Below, in pieces: positions 1 through 8,967 of a DNA stretch of 64,000 nt. The stretch spans positions 13,888,001 to 13,952,000 of the forward strand of contig OX637344.1 of assembly GCA_951799405.1 (NCBI GenBank), given 5' to 3'. The notes beneath the pieces were generated by a model. It saw only the letters and a program-made list of their open reading frames with translations. It ran no database searches and had not been told where the DNA came from. The stretch is from Agapetus fuscipes. Its lineage: Eukaryota > Arthropoda > Insecta > Trichoptera > Glossosomatidae. Each line of letters starts with the position of its first letter. Position 1 is the first letter of the stretch. Both the position numbers and the translations under genes were made by a program.

Positions 1-260
1 AAGGATCATTTAATTTCTAGATTTATTAGATTTATAATTATTGCTACCTACGGTGTACACCTATATTAATCTACTTTTGACATAATGCTATAATAACTAT
101 TACTACCTACGATGTACACCTATATTAATCTACTATTTACATTACAGTACTTTCATTCTCATATTCTCTGAACCAAAGTGAACCAAATTGTGTTAAATAA
201 ATTCTGTTGAAATAAATAATTGCAGTTTAATTACAAGAGAGCCCAGTAAAAACATAACAA
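1..260 (+). repeat. LTR-like module, 3' part
   Basis: AT-rich segment ending in the pattern TTGCAGTTT, a few A/T, AGAGCCC, then a run like AAAACATAA. The same ordered pattern closes the segments at 12240 and 29600, so this looks like the end of a dispersed LTR-type repeat cut by the window edge. Two near-identical blocks (CCTACGRTGTACACC) lie at 47 and 107. Confidence 0.3.
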
Positions 261-1071
261 TATTATTTCACGGACTTAAAACAAAAACATGAAAATAATG
301 TTGCCTTTATACGACAAGGGTATATTTCTTGAAAATATTACAGCTCTGAAACTCAAGACATCTTTTCTTAAAACATTCATACAACGCCCGAGGCAAGGCT
401 GAAGAGAAACGACAAAGATGTGTCAGTCAACGCAATAAACATGCCCTGCTGATATTATACATTTCCGAGGAAGAGAATAATGAGGTCCGAACATTTAAAA
501 ATATCCCTCGGCTACGTGACGTCAGACTTAGTAAATTCAATCAGGAAATTCGGCAATAGGGTAATTTCATTTTTGTTTTTTATTTCATAAAATGGTAGGC
601 TATATTTTTTTAAATGTATTTGCGTTTTTCAAAAAAATGTATATGGCTTAGTTTTTAAATTATAGCTCTTTAAAATTTGCGTATTTTCCATTTCCGCTGA
701 AACAGGTCATTTCTTTATTCGGGCGGATATGACGTCAGATCTTCGGAGTTTAGGTGTCAAATGGCCCAGGTAGTCAGTTTGACAGCGATGGTTGTCGTCA
801 AAATGACGACAAACGTCTCTAGCCGTTCACACTGCATTTTTGGCGGGATTCAAATTCTCCGCATTTTATTTTTCAAAATTTTCAATGATACATATCTTTA
901 TTTTTACTACTTAAAAAATATATGATTGCGATCCTTGAAATGTACTCTACACAACCATGTTATTTTCAACCGTTTTCCCTACCACTGCAATTACCCTATT
1001 CGGAAAATCAGCAATTCGAATAGTAGGAATTCGGATAATTTGAGTCGGATATGTTCGTTTTGTTGTGGATG
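261..1071. other. Non-coding stretch with a diverged repeat
   Basis: No gene seen. The motif GGAATTCGGATAATTTGAGT near 1026 recurs at 2050 after MITE-2, and a related block (CAGGAAATTCGG) is at 541 and 2015, so 540-1060 and 1985-2070 are probably two pieces of one old repeat. AATGAGGTCCGAACATTT at 480 is the start of another repeat found complete at 26632 and 61647. Confidence 0.35.
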
Positions 1072-1331
1072 TTCCTTGACTTATAGGTTGGAATGCGGCT
1101 GACCACCCATACTGTAAAAAATTATTCACTTTGCCGGTGTCACCCCTGTTTCAGGGAAGGACGGCAAGAGTTGCAGGGTGTATTTCCATTTGAGATTTGG
1201 GTTTTTATGTTGTAGGTTTACATGCGACATGTGCATTGTGCAAGCGCTAACTTGTACGTGTCTGCTTGTGAGAATGCATATAATGTGAATCCTCGATGTA
1301 ACATATCTATGCAACTTAGATTAGATTAGAT
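1072..1331 (+). repeat. Fam-P repeat, full length
   Basis: Type example of the commonest repeat here. It starts TTCCTTGACTTATAGGTTGG, passes a conserved core (CACCCCTGTTTCAGGGAAGG, then ATTTGAGATTTGGGTTTTTA, then a block ending TGCGACATGTG or variants), and ends in a short TTAGAT tandem. A simple-repeat 3' end, frequent 5' truncation and insertion in both orientations point to LINE-driven retroposition. I see no open frame and no convincing pol III A and B boxes. It abuts MITE-2. Confidence 0.8.
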
Positions 1332-1333
1332 AT

Positions 1334-1983
1334 ATCAACGGTTAAAAGGCAGTAGGGCATAAGCGACATTGTTCGGCTAGATTGTTCAGGAGAGCAGTTT
1401 AAAGTTTGACATTGCAGAAAAATGGCGTAACTTTCTTATTTTTTATCATATCGTTAAAATCAAAACAGCTCTAAAATTAAAAAAATTAAGGCATTTATCG
1501 GCATTTCGGATTTTTTATGTCACAGGAGCCTTTAGGACAAAAAAGGCCAAAATCTTGTCGGTCTCACAAAAACCATACTTCGAACACGCAGTTGTTTGCT
1601 TGGGCATAAACAACTCAAAACTCATCGTAGAGCTTTGAGATGCGCACTAAAAAAGAGCTCCTGCCTACCATTAAGCAGAGAAAGCTTACGTACTTCGGTC
1701 ACATCATCAGAAATGAGAAGTACCGTCTCCTTCATCTTATCATTCAGTGTAAGATTGAGGGGAGAAGATCTCAGGGATGCCAAGTCCCTTTTTCGAGCCG
1801 CAGCATTTAAAATCAAAATAGCCATGATGATCGCCGATCTTCGTTAGAAGTGGCACAAAAAGAAGAAGAAGAGCTTTGAGAGTTAGCGCATTAGAAAGAG
1901 CGGAAAATTTCAAGTAGGATAGCATTCATAACTCATTTTTGACCAAAATGTCGCGCCCTACTTACTGCCTTTTAACGGTCGAT
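1334..1983. mobile_element. MITE-2, interrupted by a LINE fragment
   Basis: Inverted ends: ATCAACGGTTAAAAGGCAG on the left and CTGCCTTTTAACGGTCGAT on the right. A second copy at 53434-53802 is uninterrupted and aligns along its length. Without the nested LINE and its duplication this copy is about 400 bp. No transposase frame. Non-autonomous DNA transposon of undetermined superfamily. Confidence 0.7.
1641..1870 (+). mobile_element. LINE C-terminal fragment nested in MITE-2
   Basis: Reads as the extreme C-terminus of a non-LTR retrotransposon ORF2: RKLTYFGHIIRNEKYRLL in one frame, shifting to a terminal FRAAAFKIKIAMMIADLR-like part, then an AAGAAG tail. An exact 11 bp duplication GAGCTTTGAGA at 1630-1640 and 1871-1881 frames it. 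5'-truncated and frameshifted, so dead. Confidence 0.75.
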
Positions 1984-2109
1984 ATGACGTCACCCATAGT
2001 AAATTCCTGATGATCAGGAAATTCGGAAAATCAGCAATTTGGATTGTGGGAATTCGGATAATTTGAGTTGTTTGGTACCCAATGTTTGTAATTTTTTACA
2101 GTAGTAATG

Positions 2110-2342
2110 TGTATCGAAATCCTTTGATTTTTGACAGAGTTTTACAGGAATCATTATTACGCCTCAGACAGACGTCAATTTTGTAATCCTCGGTCCATTG
2201 ATGAGATGTCAAAACTTGTAGGTACAGCATCCCGCCATCTGCCGTAAAACTTTGTCTATGGCAGGGGAGCCATCTTGGAGACGGGGAAATTGACATTTGA
2301 TGGCAAAATCGGACAGCTTTAACCAAAGGATTATTCGATACA
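2110..2342. mobile_element. MITE, ~230 bp
   Basis: Ends are inverted: TGTATCGAAATCCTTTG on the left and CAAAGGATTATTCGATACA on the right. No coding potential. I saw no second copy here. Confidence 0.5.
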
Positions 2343-2479
2343 TTTTCTGGAATCTATTTTTGTACTTCTCCCTCCTAAATAAATTCTCCTGTCAAATAAA
2401 TTATTTTGCTTACAAATGTTTTCACTGGTTAGTTATGATAATATAAATTTAGAAATGCCTAGAAGCTTACGTAGGTAGG

Positions 2480-2740
2480 TACCTAATAATGATTTGTATT
2501 TGTTAGAATTTAATCAAATATTGAATCGAATGTTCTGTTGAAATCCAACATGGTGGTATGCAACGATTCTTCATTTTTCGAGAATGATCTTAAAAATCTG
2601 TATAAATTAGGACCAGAATCCCCTGGAGGACCAGACATAAATCAACCGTCGTACTGTTCAAATGTAAAAACTCTGTCGCAACCGAAAGTGAGAAAATAAA
2701 TTTTGAAAATAAATGAACCGCACTTTTGATTAAATAAATA
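2480..2740 (+). repeat. LTR-like module
   Basis: Shares an ordered set of motifs with 29340-29640: ATCAAATGTTCTG-like, CATG...TTTTTCGAGAAT, a TATA-like AAATCTGTATAAATTAGGACC, GAATCC/GCTCTGGAG, then repeated AATAAA. This is the layout of a solo LTR (TATA, then polyadenylation signal). Ends are not sharp. Confidence 0.35.
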
Positions 2741-2743
2741 AAA

Positions 2744-2950
2744 CCTAAATCTAAATCTAAGCTGCAAAGATGTACATCATTTAAGATTCATATTAAACAC
2801 ATTCCCAGGAGCAGACACGTATAAGTTCGCGCTAACACATACTGCATGTGGACCTACAATATAAAAACCAAATCTCAAATGAACATTTGCCCTGCAACTC
2901 TTGCCGACCTTCCCTGAAACAGGGGTGACATTGGCAAAGTGAACCAAATA
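2744..2950 (-). repeat. Fam-P repeat, 5'-truncated
   Basis: Minus-strand copy: tail read as TCTAAATCTAAATCTAA at the left, core GAAACAGGGGTGACATTGG at the right. It stops about 50 bp short of the family start. Confidence 0.75.
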
Positions 2951-3400
2951 GAACTCGCGAAAAAAAAAACAATAATACAAAAAACGTATCGTCAAATTGT
3001 TGTTTTTTCTTCATTGTCTCTTATTGTAAGTTTTTTTACCGCCCTCTTTATCTAACAATAGATTATATTTACACAGGAACATCTGTTCCGAGTTTTTTAA
3101 TAACCTAAGTACCTCTTACACCCCCTTTCATGATAATTTTCGCGGAAATTTTCTGTTTTTTTTTCCGGCTGAAAAAAACACAACCCGGAAAAAGTCCGAT
3201 CCGAAATTTGTACAAAAAAAAAATCAGACAAAACCGGAAATTCTGCGTGGACGTAAAAAAACATTTTTGTTGATTTAAAAAAATATATATGCCTGTACTT
3301 GCTTAAATGTTTTTTTTTTCAATTTGAAAATCCCTTCAGTAGGTACTATTAATATAAAATATTGCAAGCATTCACCTCTGTTCCTGTTACTGTATTCTGC
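2951..3400. other. AT-rich stretch without features
   Basis: Homopolymer-rich sequence with several A8/T9 runs. Nothing supportable seen. Confidence 0.4.
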
Positions 3401-3404
3401 TGAC

Positions 3405-3600
3405 ATTGCACTAGGGGTGGCTGGTATATCCGCAGATGCGACTCCATTTTTGTCTATCCTTGCATATCTCTTTCATCTCTTCAACATTCATCACTTTCCT
3501 CATACATACTTTTTTCTTATTCTCAATCTGCAGGTTCCATTCTTACGCAATCTTACCTATTTGGTCTATCTATTCTTGGTCTTCCCCTTCCACGCTTTCC
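3405..3600 (-). mobile_element. LINE-G fragment (C-terminus)
   Basis: The reverse complement aligns with the LINE at 9250-9540: GGAAGRCCRAGAA, then AGACCAAATA, then GAGATGAAAGAGATATGCAAGGATAGA...AAATGG. Heavily mutated. Confidence 0.55.
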
Positions 3601-3623
3601 TCTGACATTTCCTCTGTACACTT

Positions 3624-3745
3624 TCGATTGCGCAAATCTAAAAAAATGTAAGAAATAAATCACTCTCTAGGAGTGCTGTCGTATATTTAATACATTTTCC
3701 ATTTACGCAATACAAGTGAGATATACGCAATCCTTTATATTTTAG
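3624..3745. repeat. Short dispersed repeat with inverted ends
   Basis: Shares CTAGGAGTGC, GTCGTATATT and ATACATTTT blocks in order with 14850-14965. ATTGCG(C/T)AAATC at the left is the inverse of ATTTACGCAAT at the right, so a very small MITE is likely. Confidence 0.45.
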
Positions 3746-3937
3746 TGTTTTTTAAAGTAAGCTTACGCAAAATTTAAACTGGAGTTACGGTGGTTAAAAT
3801 TGTTTCTTTATGTATTATTTACAAATTAAAATTAACAAAAAAAATACACATATTGATGCTTCGCTTTTTATGTTTAAACTTGTGTGAAATCTGTGACTTT
3901 AAGTTTCATCGACATCATCTCCTTCGCTTCTCTTTCA

Positions 3938-3985
3938 CGCTGAAGAGACCCATCGCAGACACGGGCGAAACGTCCGGAAGCTCCA
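3938..3985 (+). ncRNA. Hammerhead-like core, weak
   Basis: CTGAAGA, a possible stem (CCC...GGG) with a large loop, then GAAACGTC. Core boxes are right but stem I is poor. The downstream block (GTCCGGAAGCTCCAGC) recurs at 59675. Probably a relic of a ribozyme-bearing retroelement. Confidence 0.3.
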
Positions 3986-3989
3986 GCTT

Positions 3990-4690
3990 CCACAAACCAT
4001 GGCAACAGATCCCGGAAAACATCTCTCCAGCATCATCAGCGGGCGGTGTAAGCCTAAAACCGTTGAAGGAGACGTTAATGTTGACACGAAAACGCCTGTT
4101 AACGTGAAACGCAGGGTCTTTGAGTCATGCGTGCTTCCAGTATCCACCTATGACTTGGAAACAAAAGGGCTTACTCAGTATAGCGCCAGCAGACTGAGGA
4201 CGTGCCAAATAGCTATTGAAAGTAGGATGCTGGGAATCAGTCACAGTGACAGGGTTCCAAACCAGGAGATCCGTAGACGCACTGGTGTCACTGATGTCAT
4301 ACAGCGAGTGGCCTGGGCTGGAAGTCTCATCACCACGGTAATTCTTACTTACCAAATATTTGTATGAAGACTAATCAGCTGTTAACTTGCGACCATCTTG
4401 GATTGACAGGTCTTCATACAAACATTACCGATATTCGGTAGGTAAGAATTACCGTGGTGATGAGACTTCCAGCCCTGCTTAAAGTGGTGCTGGGTTGGTC
4501 ACGTCGCAATGCAGGACCAGTGGCGGCTCAGAGTGTCCAAGCGGGGAGCGGAGAGACCCCAACTGAGGTGGCTGGACGACATCAAAGGAACTGCAGGCAG
4601 AGGATGGCTGAACACAGTAGCCGATAGACATGAATGGAGAGGATTGGAGCAGGCTGGACTAAGAAAGGCTAAGCAAGAAGAAGAAGAAGT
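3990..4690 (+). mobile_element. RTE/BovB-like LINE C-terminal fragment, split by a MITE
   Basis: Two collinear pieces. 4080-4312 encodes VFESCVLPVSTYDLET...RMLGISHSDRVPNQEIRRRTGV, and 4478-4690 encodes MQDQWRLRVS...PQLRWLDDIKGTAGRGWL...DRHEWRGLEQ, ending in a GAA-repeat tail. This is the thumb/C-terminal region typical of RTE-clade ORF2. The join falls exactly where the palindromic MITE sits. 5'-truncated and without the catalytic reverse-transcriptase core, so inactive. Confidence 0.8.
4316..4474. mobile_element. Palindromic MITE-Pal, nested in the RTE LINE
   Basis: Terminal inverted repeats start GGCTGGAAGTCTCATCACC and extend ~40 bp (through GGTAATTCTTAC). Flanked by CTG at 4313-4315 and 4475-4477. 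A second copy is at 24009-24165 and half of one at 12350-12470. The whole element folds on itself. No coding. Confidence 0.8.
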
Positions 4691-4869
4691 TGAACGAGAA
4701 CTTACACTACTCTCGATGTTTCGTTGGCGACGTGACCAACGTCTACAAGTTCATTAAAATTGATTATTACAATGCGTCGTTTAAAATGATGACAGTCTAT
4801 TTTATTAAATTCATTGAAAATAAACCCTTTGGTTCAGCATCTCATTTTCTCTTGGTACTATCACTAAAT

Positions 4870-5160
4870 TAACACCTTCAAGGGGGGATAGAGCGACTGT
4901 GAGGAAGCTCAACACTTATCTGAGTGAAACTTTCAGGTCCGGAAAACTTGAAAAGCCCCGAAGTTTGCCTTACACTTGTATAGGAATAAAATAATTCAGA
5001 GTTCGCCCACGAAGTCTAAATTCTATCAGTGTTATTCACAAAACATATAATCCATAGCTGATCCATGGGTCGTCGTTTTCTTGTCTAGAAAACTCACTTT
5101 AGGTGGCAGATGAGCCATGGATTTGCTGTGTGTGAATAGCACCGTTAGAGCATTATTTTT
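4870..5160. repeat. Dispersed repeat, also at 60745
   Basis: The blocks TGATCCATGG...GTCG, TTAGGTGGCAGATGAGCCAT, GGATTTGCTGTGTGTGAATA match 60765-61085 in order. Not otherwise recognised. Confidence 0.45.
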
Positions 5161-5239
5161 GTTATTTTATAAGTTGGGATGAGGCTGACCTCATATGCTT
5201 AAAAATATTTCACTTTGCAAATGTCAATTCTGTTTCAAG

Positions 5240-5490
5240 TATCTAATTTAAGTTGGAAAGATATGTGACATTGGAGATTCACATTATATGCATTCTCACA
5301 AGCAGACACGTCCAAGTTCGCGCTTGCACATGCCGCATGTGAACCGACAACATAAAAACCCAAATCTCAAATGGACATACACCCTGCAACTCTTGCCGTC
5401 CTACCCTGAAACAGGGGTGACATTGGCAAAGTGAACCATTTTTACAGCATGGGTGGTCAGCGGCATACCAACCCATAAGTCAAGGAACAT
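5240..5490 (-). repeat. Fam-P repeat, nearly full length
   Basis: Minus copy from the tail side (CACATTATATGCATTCTCAC) to TATAAGTCAAGGAA. A short plus-orientation Fam-P piece (5165-5235) lies directly to its left, giving a head-to-head pair. Confidence 0.75.
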
Positions 5491-5499
5491 ACAGTAAGT

Positions 5500-5600
5500 A
5501 AGTTCGGCAAATTGCTGTTTCCAGTTTTTATAAGACACATTGGTCCAGTAAAAATACAAACAATGCTCATGTGAAAATACCTCTTTTTGATATAAGACAC
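5500..5600. repeat. MITE-E fragment
   Basis: TAAGACACATTGGTCCAGTA followed by AATGCTCATGTGAAA is the internal signature of the MITE-E copies at 6311, 29966, 51087 and 61853. Confidence 0.5.
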
Positions 5601-5644
5601 AGGCGCGCGGCTTATATTCAACCAAACCAAACACTGTCACATAA

Positions 5645-6085
5645 CTCCGCTTTTAGAGCGACTCCACTGGCTGAGGTTTCCTCAACGCGTCAAATTTAAA
5701 CTTGGCCTTATCACATACAAAGCTCTCCATGATGCAGCTCCTTTCTACATCCAAGAGCTGATTGTCTCAAAAGTCCTGGGCTCAAGTGAGCAAACACTAA
5801 GATCAGCAGAGAACGGAGCGGAAACCCTGCTAAATGAACCTAGAAGAAAAATTGCCACTGTTTTCGGAGACCGTGCTTTTGCAGTGGCCGGCCCTGCGAC
5901 CTGGAATCAACTACCACCAGAAATCCGGAGGTCTAAGACGATTGAGGACCTAAAGAGGAGGATGAAGACATTTTTCTTCGCCCAGTAAAATACTAAGCGC
6001 CATTGGAGTGACATTGAGTTACGAAACGGCGCTGATAAGGAAATCATCATAATCATCATAATCATCATCATCATCATCACTAAGA
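5645..6085 (+). mobile_element. L2/CR1-like LINE 3' end with CATCAT tail
   Basis: An uninterrupted frame of 111 codons (5653-5988, no start codon because it is truncated) reads LERLHWLRFPQRVKFKL...GDRAFAVAGPATWNQLPPEIR...MKTFFFAQ then TAA. This is the C-terminal domain following the reverse transcriptase in L2/Daphne/Crack-type LINEs. A short 3' UTR (CATTGGAGTGACATTGAGTT, then ACGGCGCTGATAAGG) leads into ATC/CATCAT repeats. Same family as 32385-34008, and its 3' end alone recurs at 62025-62092. Confidence 0.85.
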
Positions 6086-6310
6086 TGGCGCAATTATGTA
6101 TGAAAATAATATTATGTAATTTTATTTGTTAAGGTTGCATTATTCGTGTAATGAACCCTATAAATATGGGATGAAGTGAAATGGGTTTTGCACTAAGCCA
6201 CCGCTATGTGATCTCCTCGTCAGATAATCCCATCTTTGCTCCAATTTAATGCCAAACTCCCACAGACAAACACTCGGCATTCAACGTTCTCGCGTGATGG
6301 CACTCAACAA
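6086..6310. other. Unassigned stretch
   Basis: No gene or repeat I can support. Confidence 0.35.
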
Positions 6311-6570
6311 CTCGCTCCCCCAGTTCTTGTTTACCGTATACGCCAATCTGGTCAAATATGACTTTTTCATGGAGTTGTCTTAAGAATCAAATTCTAAACA
6401 ATCTGAGCTAAGAAAAACCGTAAAACTCGATAATGTGAGAGTTCTTTTAAATATTTTTAAAATAAATTTATTGTTTTGATAAGACACATTGGTCCAGTAC
6501 ACATGCAAGCATCGCTCATGTAAAATTTTCTCAATGGCGTATACGGTAAACAAGAACTAAGGCAGCGAAC
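6311..6570. mobile_element. MITE-E1
   Basis: Inverted ends around GTTCTTGTTTACCGTATACG (left) and CGTATACGGTAAACAAGAAC (right), about 35 bp. The internal block TAAGACACATTGGTCCAGTA is shared with all MITE-E copies. Confidence 0.7.
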
Positions 6571-6581
6571 TATCTATATAA

Positions 6582-6883
6582 TTTGACCGGTCCGTAGTCC
6601 AGTAGCAGCACTTCGGACTCGCAAATGGAAGGTTGTGGGTTGGGATTCCGGCGGAGCACAAAAAATATACCATTTATATTTTTCAAATTTGCTCTTCGCT
6701 GGGTTGAAAGTTTCATAAAACCTTTACCAAAGACCGGTCACTAAAAGGTCCATCCAGCCTTACAGCAACTGGGTCTTGCTTGAGTATTGGCGCTTTGTAG
6801 CGACGACCAAGCTAGTAGTCCCCTCTGCGGCACTACAACAAGGTCATAGACCCCCATAGTCTCTGAAATCTACTTTTTTGTTT
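6582..6883 (+). mobile_element. SINE-A with tail module ii
   Basis: tRNA-like head GACCGGTCCGTAGTCCAG (A-box region) through GGCGGAGCACA; the B box is mutated here. The body reads CAAATTTGCTCTTCGCTGGG, ACCGGTCAC, AACTGGGTCTTGCTTGAG. Then come AGCGACGACCAAGCT and the module TCTGCGGCACTACAACA...CATAGACCC, which matches the 3' end of the LINE at 11663-11995 rather than the tail used by most SINE-A copies. Confidence 0.75.
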
Positions 6884-7080
6884 ACTTGTGGGGATGCATT
6901 TAATATGGATTTAAAAAAATTATACATCTTTGCAATTTTATGCAAAAATGACACGCATAACTGATCGCCTGGTGCCGTCATTAGAAAATCCCATTTTCCT
7001 CTCAGCCTAATATACATAATAATGCAATTAAATGTTAAGAGGAGTTCACACATAACTGTTTGCTTAATTATTAAGGAAAA
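6884..7080. other. Unassigned stretch
   Basis: AT-rich; nothing supportable. Confidence 0.35.
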
Positions 7081-7190
7081 ATACCTTAAAGGTAAAACTG
7101 ACTAGGTGCTGATTCACTCTTTTGAGAAATCGTGGATAAAACATGTTATCGGTGGTAACTTCTCGTAGTAAGTGAACTAATTATAAGGCA
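7081..7190. repeat. MITE-Z, left half
   Basis: ACCTTAAAGGTAAAACTGAC, then GTGCTGATTCACT, GAGAAATCGTGGATAAAAC and AGTAAGTGAACTAATT, the left half of the MITE-Z family (intact at 55158 and 60012). Confidence 0.6.
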
Positions 7191-7412
7191 GACTAAAATA
7201 TAACTAAATTTATTTGGTGAGCGCTGTTTTTGTGTGTGAATCACACCTCAAGATTCCTCTGCTGGCTTGGTGGTCGCTATATAAGGCGTCAATTCTCAAA
7301 CAAGATCCAGTTGTTGTAAGGCTGCATAGACCTTTGATGAACGGTCTTTGGTAAAGGTATATGAATTATTCAACCCAGCGAAGAGAATGTTTGAAAATAT
7401 AAATGGTATATT

Positions 7413-7563
7413 TTGTATTGTTTGTGTATCCACCTGATGATGACCTACTAGGTCGAAAACGCGTTTGTAATTTGTTTTAAAGATTTTAATCTTTCTAAAT
7501 AAATTTTAGTGAAAATAAACAGTGTTTTCTTTGAATTCCTTCAAAAATTATAAATTAAACATT
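7413..7563 (+). mobile_element. Penelope-like 3' fragment inserted in SINE-A
   Basis: Framed by ATAAATGGTATATT at 7399-7412 and 7564-7577. It contains a hammerhead core and ends in AAATAAATTTTAGTGAAAATA, resembling the last 60 bp of the Penelope-like element at 45449-46854 (GTGAAAATAAACTACG). Confidence 0.65.
7427..7478 (+). ncRNA. Hammerhead ribozyme core
   Basis: CTGATGA, stem II GACCT/AGGTC with a 3 nt loop, then GAAA and a self-complementary AACGCGTT as stem III. Stem I (CCAC versus GTAA) is eroded. The architecture (type I, minimal palindromic stem III) matches hammerheads described for Penelope-like elements. Confidence 0.65.
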
Positions 7564-7715
7564 ATAAATGGTATATTGCTTCGCCGGAGTTCGAATCTAC
7601 TACCTTCCAATCACGAGTCCGAAGTGTTAACCACTTGACTACGGACATGTCAATACATTTTTTCTATTTTAACGCAATCGATCGGTGATTTAAAAAATAA
7701 AATTTGTTGTGTGTG

Positions 7716-7962
7716 TTCCTTGACTTATAGGCTGGTATGCGGCTGACCATCCATGCTGTAGAAAATGGTTCACTTTAATTTATGCCACCCCTGTTTCAGG
7801 GAAGGTCGGCAAGAGTTGCAAGGTGTACCTACTTCATTTGAGATTTGGGTTTTTATATAGTAAGTCCACATGGGGCATGTTTTAGCGCGAACTTATACGT
7901 GTCTACTTGTGAAAATGCCTTTAATGTGAATATATCTTTGCAGCTTAGATTAGATTAGATTA
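7716..7962 (+). repeat. Fam-P repeat, full length
   Basis: TTCCTTGACTTATAGGCTGG start, complete core, tail of three TTAGA units. Confidence 0.8.
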
Positions 7963-8240
7963 ATGTTACTCGCTGTAAAGGAGCTGAATGAGTTAACCCT
8001 TCAACTGCGGGTAATACGCATAGGCGTCAATTAGTGTAAACTTGCATACAGTGCGGCTGTCAATCATAGACGTCATCCAACTTTGAACTTATCCCTGACA
8101 TCTGTGTTTAACAGTTTAAAATACTGCAAAAGGAAATGCGCGCTATATCTTTGTGATTTTTGTCCTTAAATAACTAATACATGTAACTGTTCACATAGTT
8201 TGATGTGTCTTTAATCATTTAAGATAGGAAATCAATAAAA
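7963..8240. other. Unassigned stretch
   Basis: No gene or repeat identified. Confidence 0.35.
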
Positions 8241-8242
8241 AA

Positions 8243-8832
8243 AAACGCAACTAAGCTACACATATAGTGTAACCTCTTGCCTGCGTTATTCCCGAAGGGG
8301 TCTCATGTGACAATTCGGGACCTATTTAATTTTACGGGTAAGGGGGTCGGCCTCACCACTTTAGTTAAAGTAAGGGTTTCCCAGCTCCTAAGGGGGCTGG
8401 AAATTTATTTTGGGTCTACCGAAACGGGAAATCATTTCTGACACCCTCGGGGGGAATCGAACCCTTGCTCTCGGCATGGAATGCGCATTCTACGAACTGA
8501 GTGGGGGTTTCCCAGCTCTCGGGGGGGGGGGGGGGCTGGTTCTGGCTGCTCTCGGCATGGAATGCAAGCATTCTATCAATTGAGCTATCGACCTTTTTAC
8601 GAGCTTGGTCGTCGTCGCTACAAAACGCCAATTCTCAAGCGAGACCCAGTTGCTGTAAGGCTGGCTGGACCTTTGGTGACCGGTCATTGGTAAAGGTTTA
8701 TGAATTTTTCAACCCGGCGAAGAGCAAATTTGAAAATATTAATGGAATATTTTTTGTGCTCTGGCTGGATTCGAACACACAACCTTCCATTCAGAGTTCG
8801 AAGTGTTACCACTGGACTACGGACCGATCCAA
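8243..8832 (-). mobile_element. Composite SINE-A/SINE-B, minus strand
   Basis: Read on the minus strand: SINE-A head and body (8832 down to ~8605), then GACCAAGCTCGTAAAAAGG running straight into a SINE-B head (TCGATAGCTCAATTGATAGA). A second, internally deleted SINE-B piece (8511-8600) precedes a nearly complete one (8243-8510) ending at AGCTTAGTTGCG. A G16 run sits at 8521. The same A-to-B junction occurs at 34097, 38715 and 40045. Confidence 0.7.
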
Positions 8833-8918
8833 GATGCTAACGACACGCGGTGTACCTGAGCGGTAATCCATCCAAGTACTATCAGCGCCCAATGTTGCTT
8901 AACTTCGGTGATCTATGG
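8833..8918 (-). repeat. 5S rRNA-derived SINE head, truncated
   Basis: The reverse complement reads AGATCACCGAAGTTAAGCAA, CATTGGGCGC, TAGTACTTGGATGG, ACCGCTCAGG...CCGCGTGTCGTTAGC, i.e. the internal promoter and 3' half of a 5S rRNA. It continues directly into the SINE-A tRNA head. Not a 5S gene: the 5' third is missing and it is fused to a SINE. Confidence 0.8.
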
Positions 8919-8967
8919 GATATTTATTCGGAATATTCAGAAGCGAAAAGATCAATGAAGGACTCAC

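Larger units (their letters stand above)
7205..7650 (-). mobile_element. SINE-A with tail module i, split by a Penelope-like fragment
   Basis: Minus-strand copy: tail (GTGTGTGAATCACACCTCAAG) at left, tRNA-like head (TCACGAGTCCGAAGTGTTAA, ACTACGGAC) at right. The body is interrupted at 7413-7563 between exact 14 bp duplications. Confidence 0.75.
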
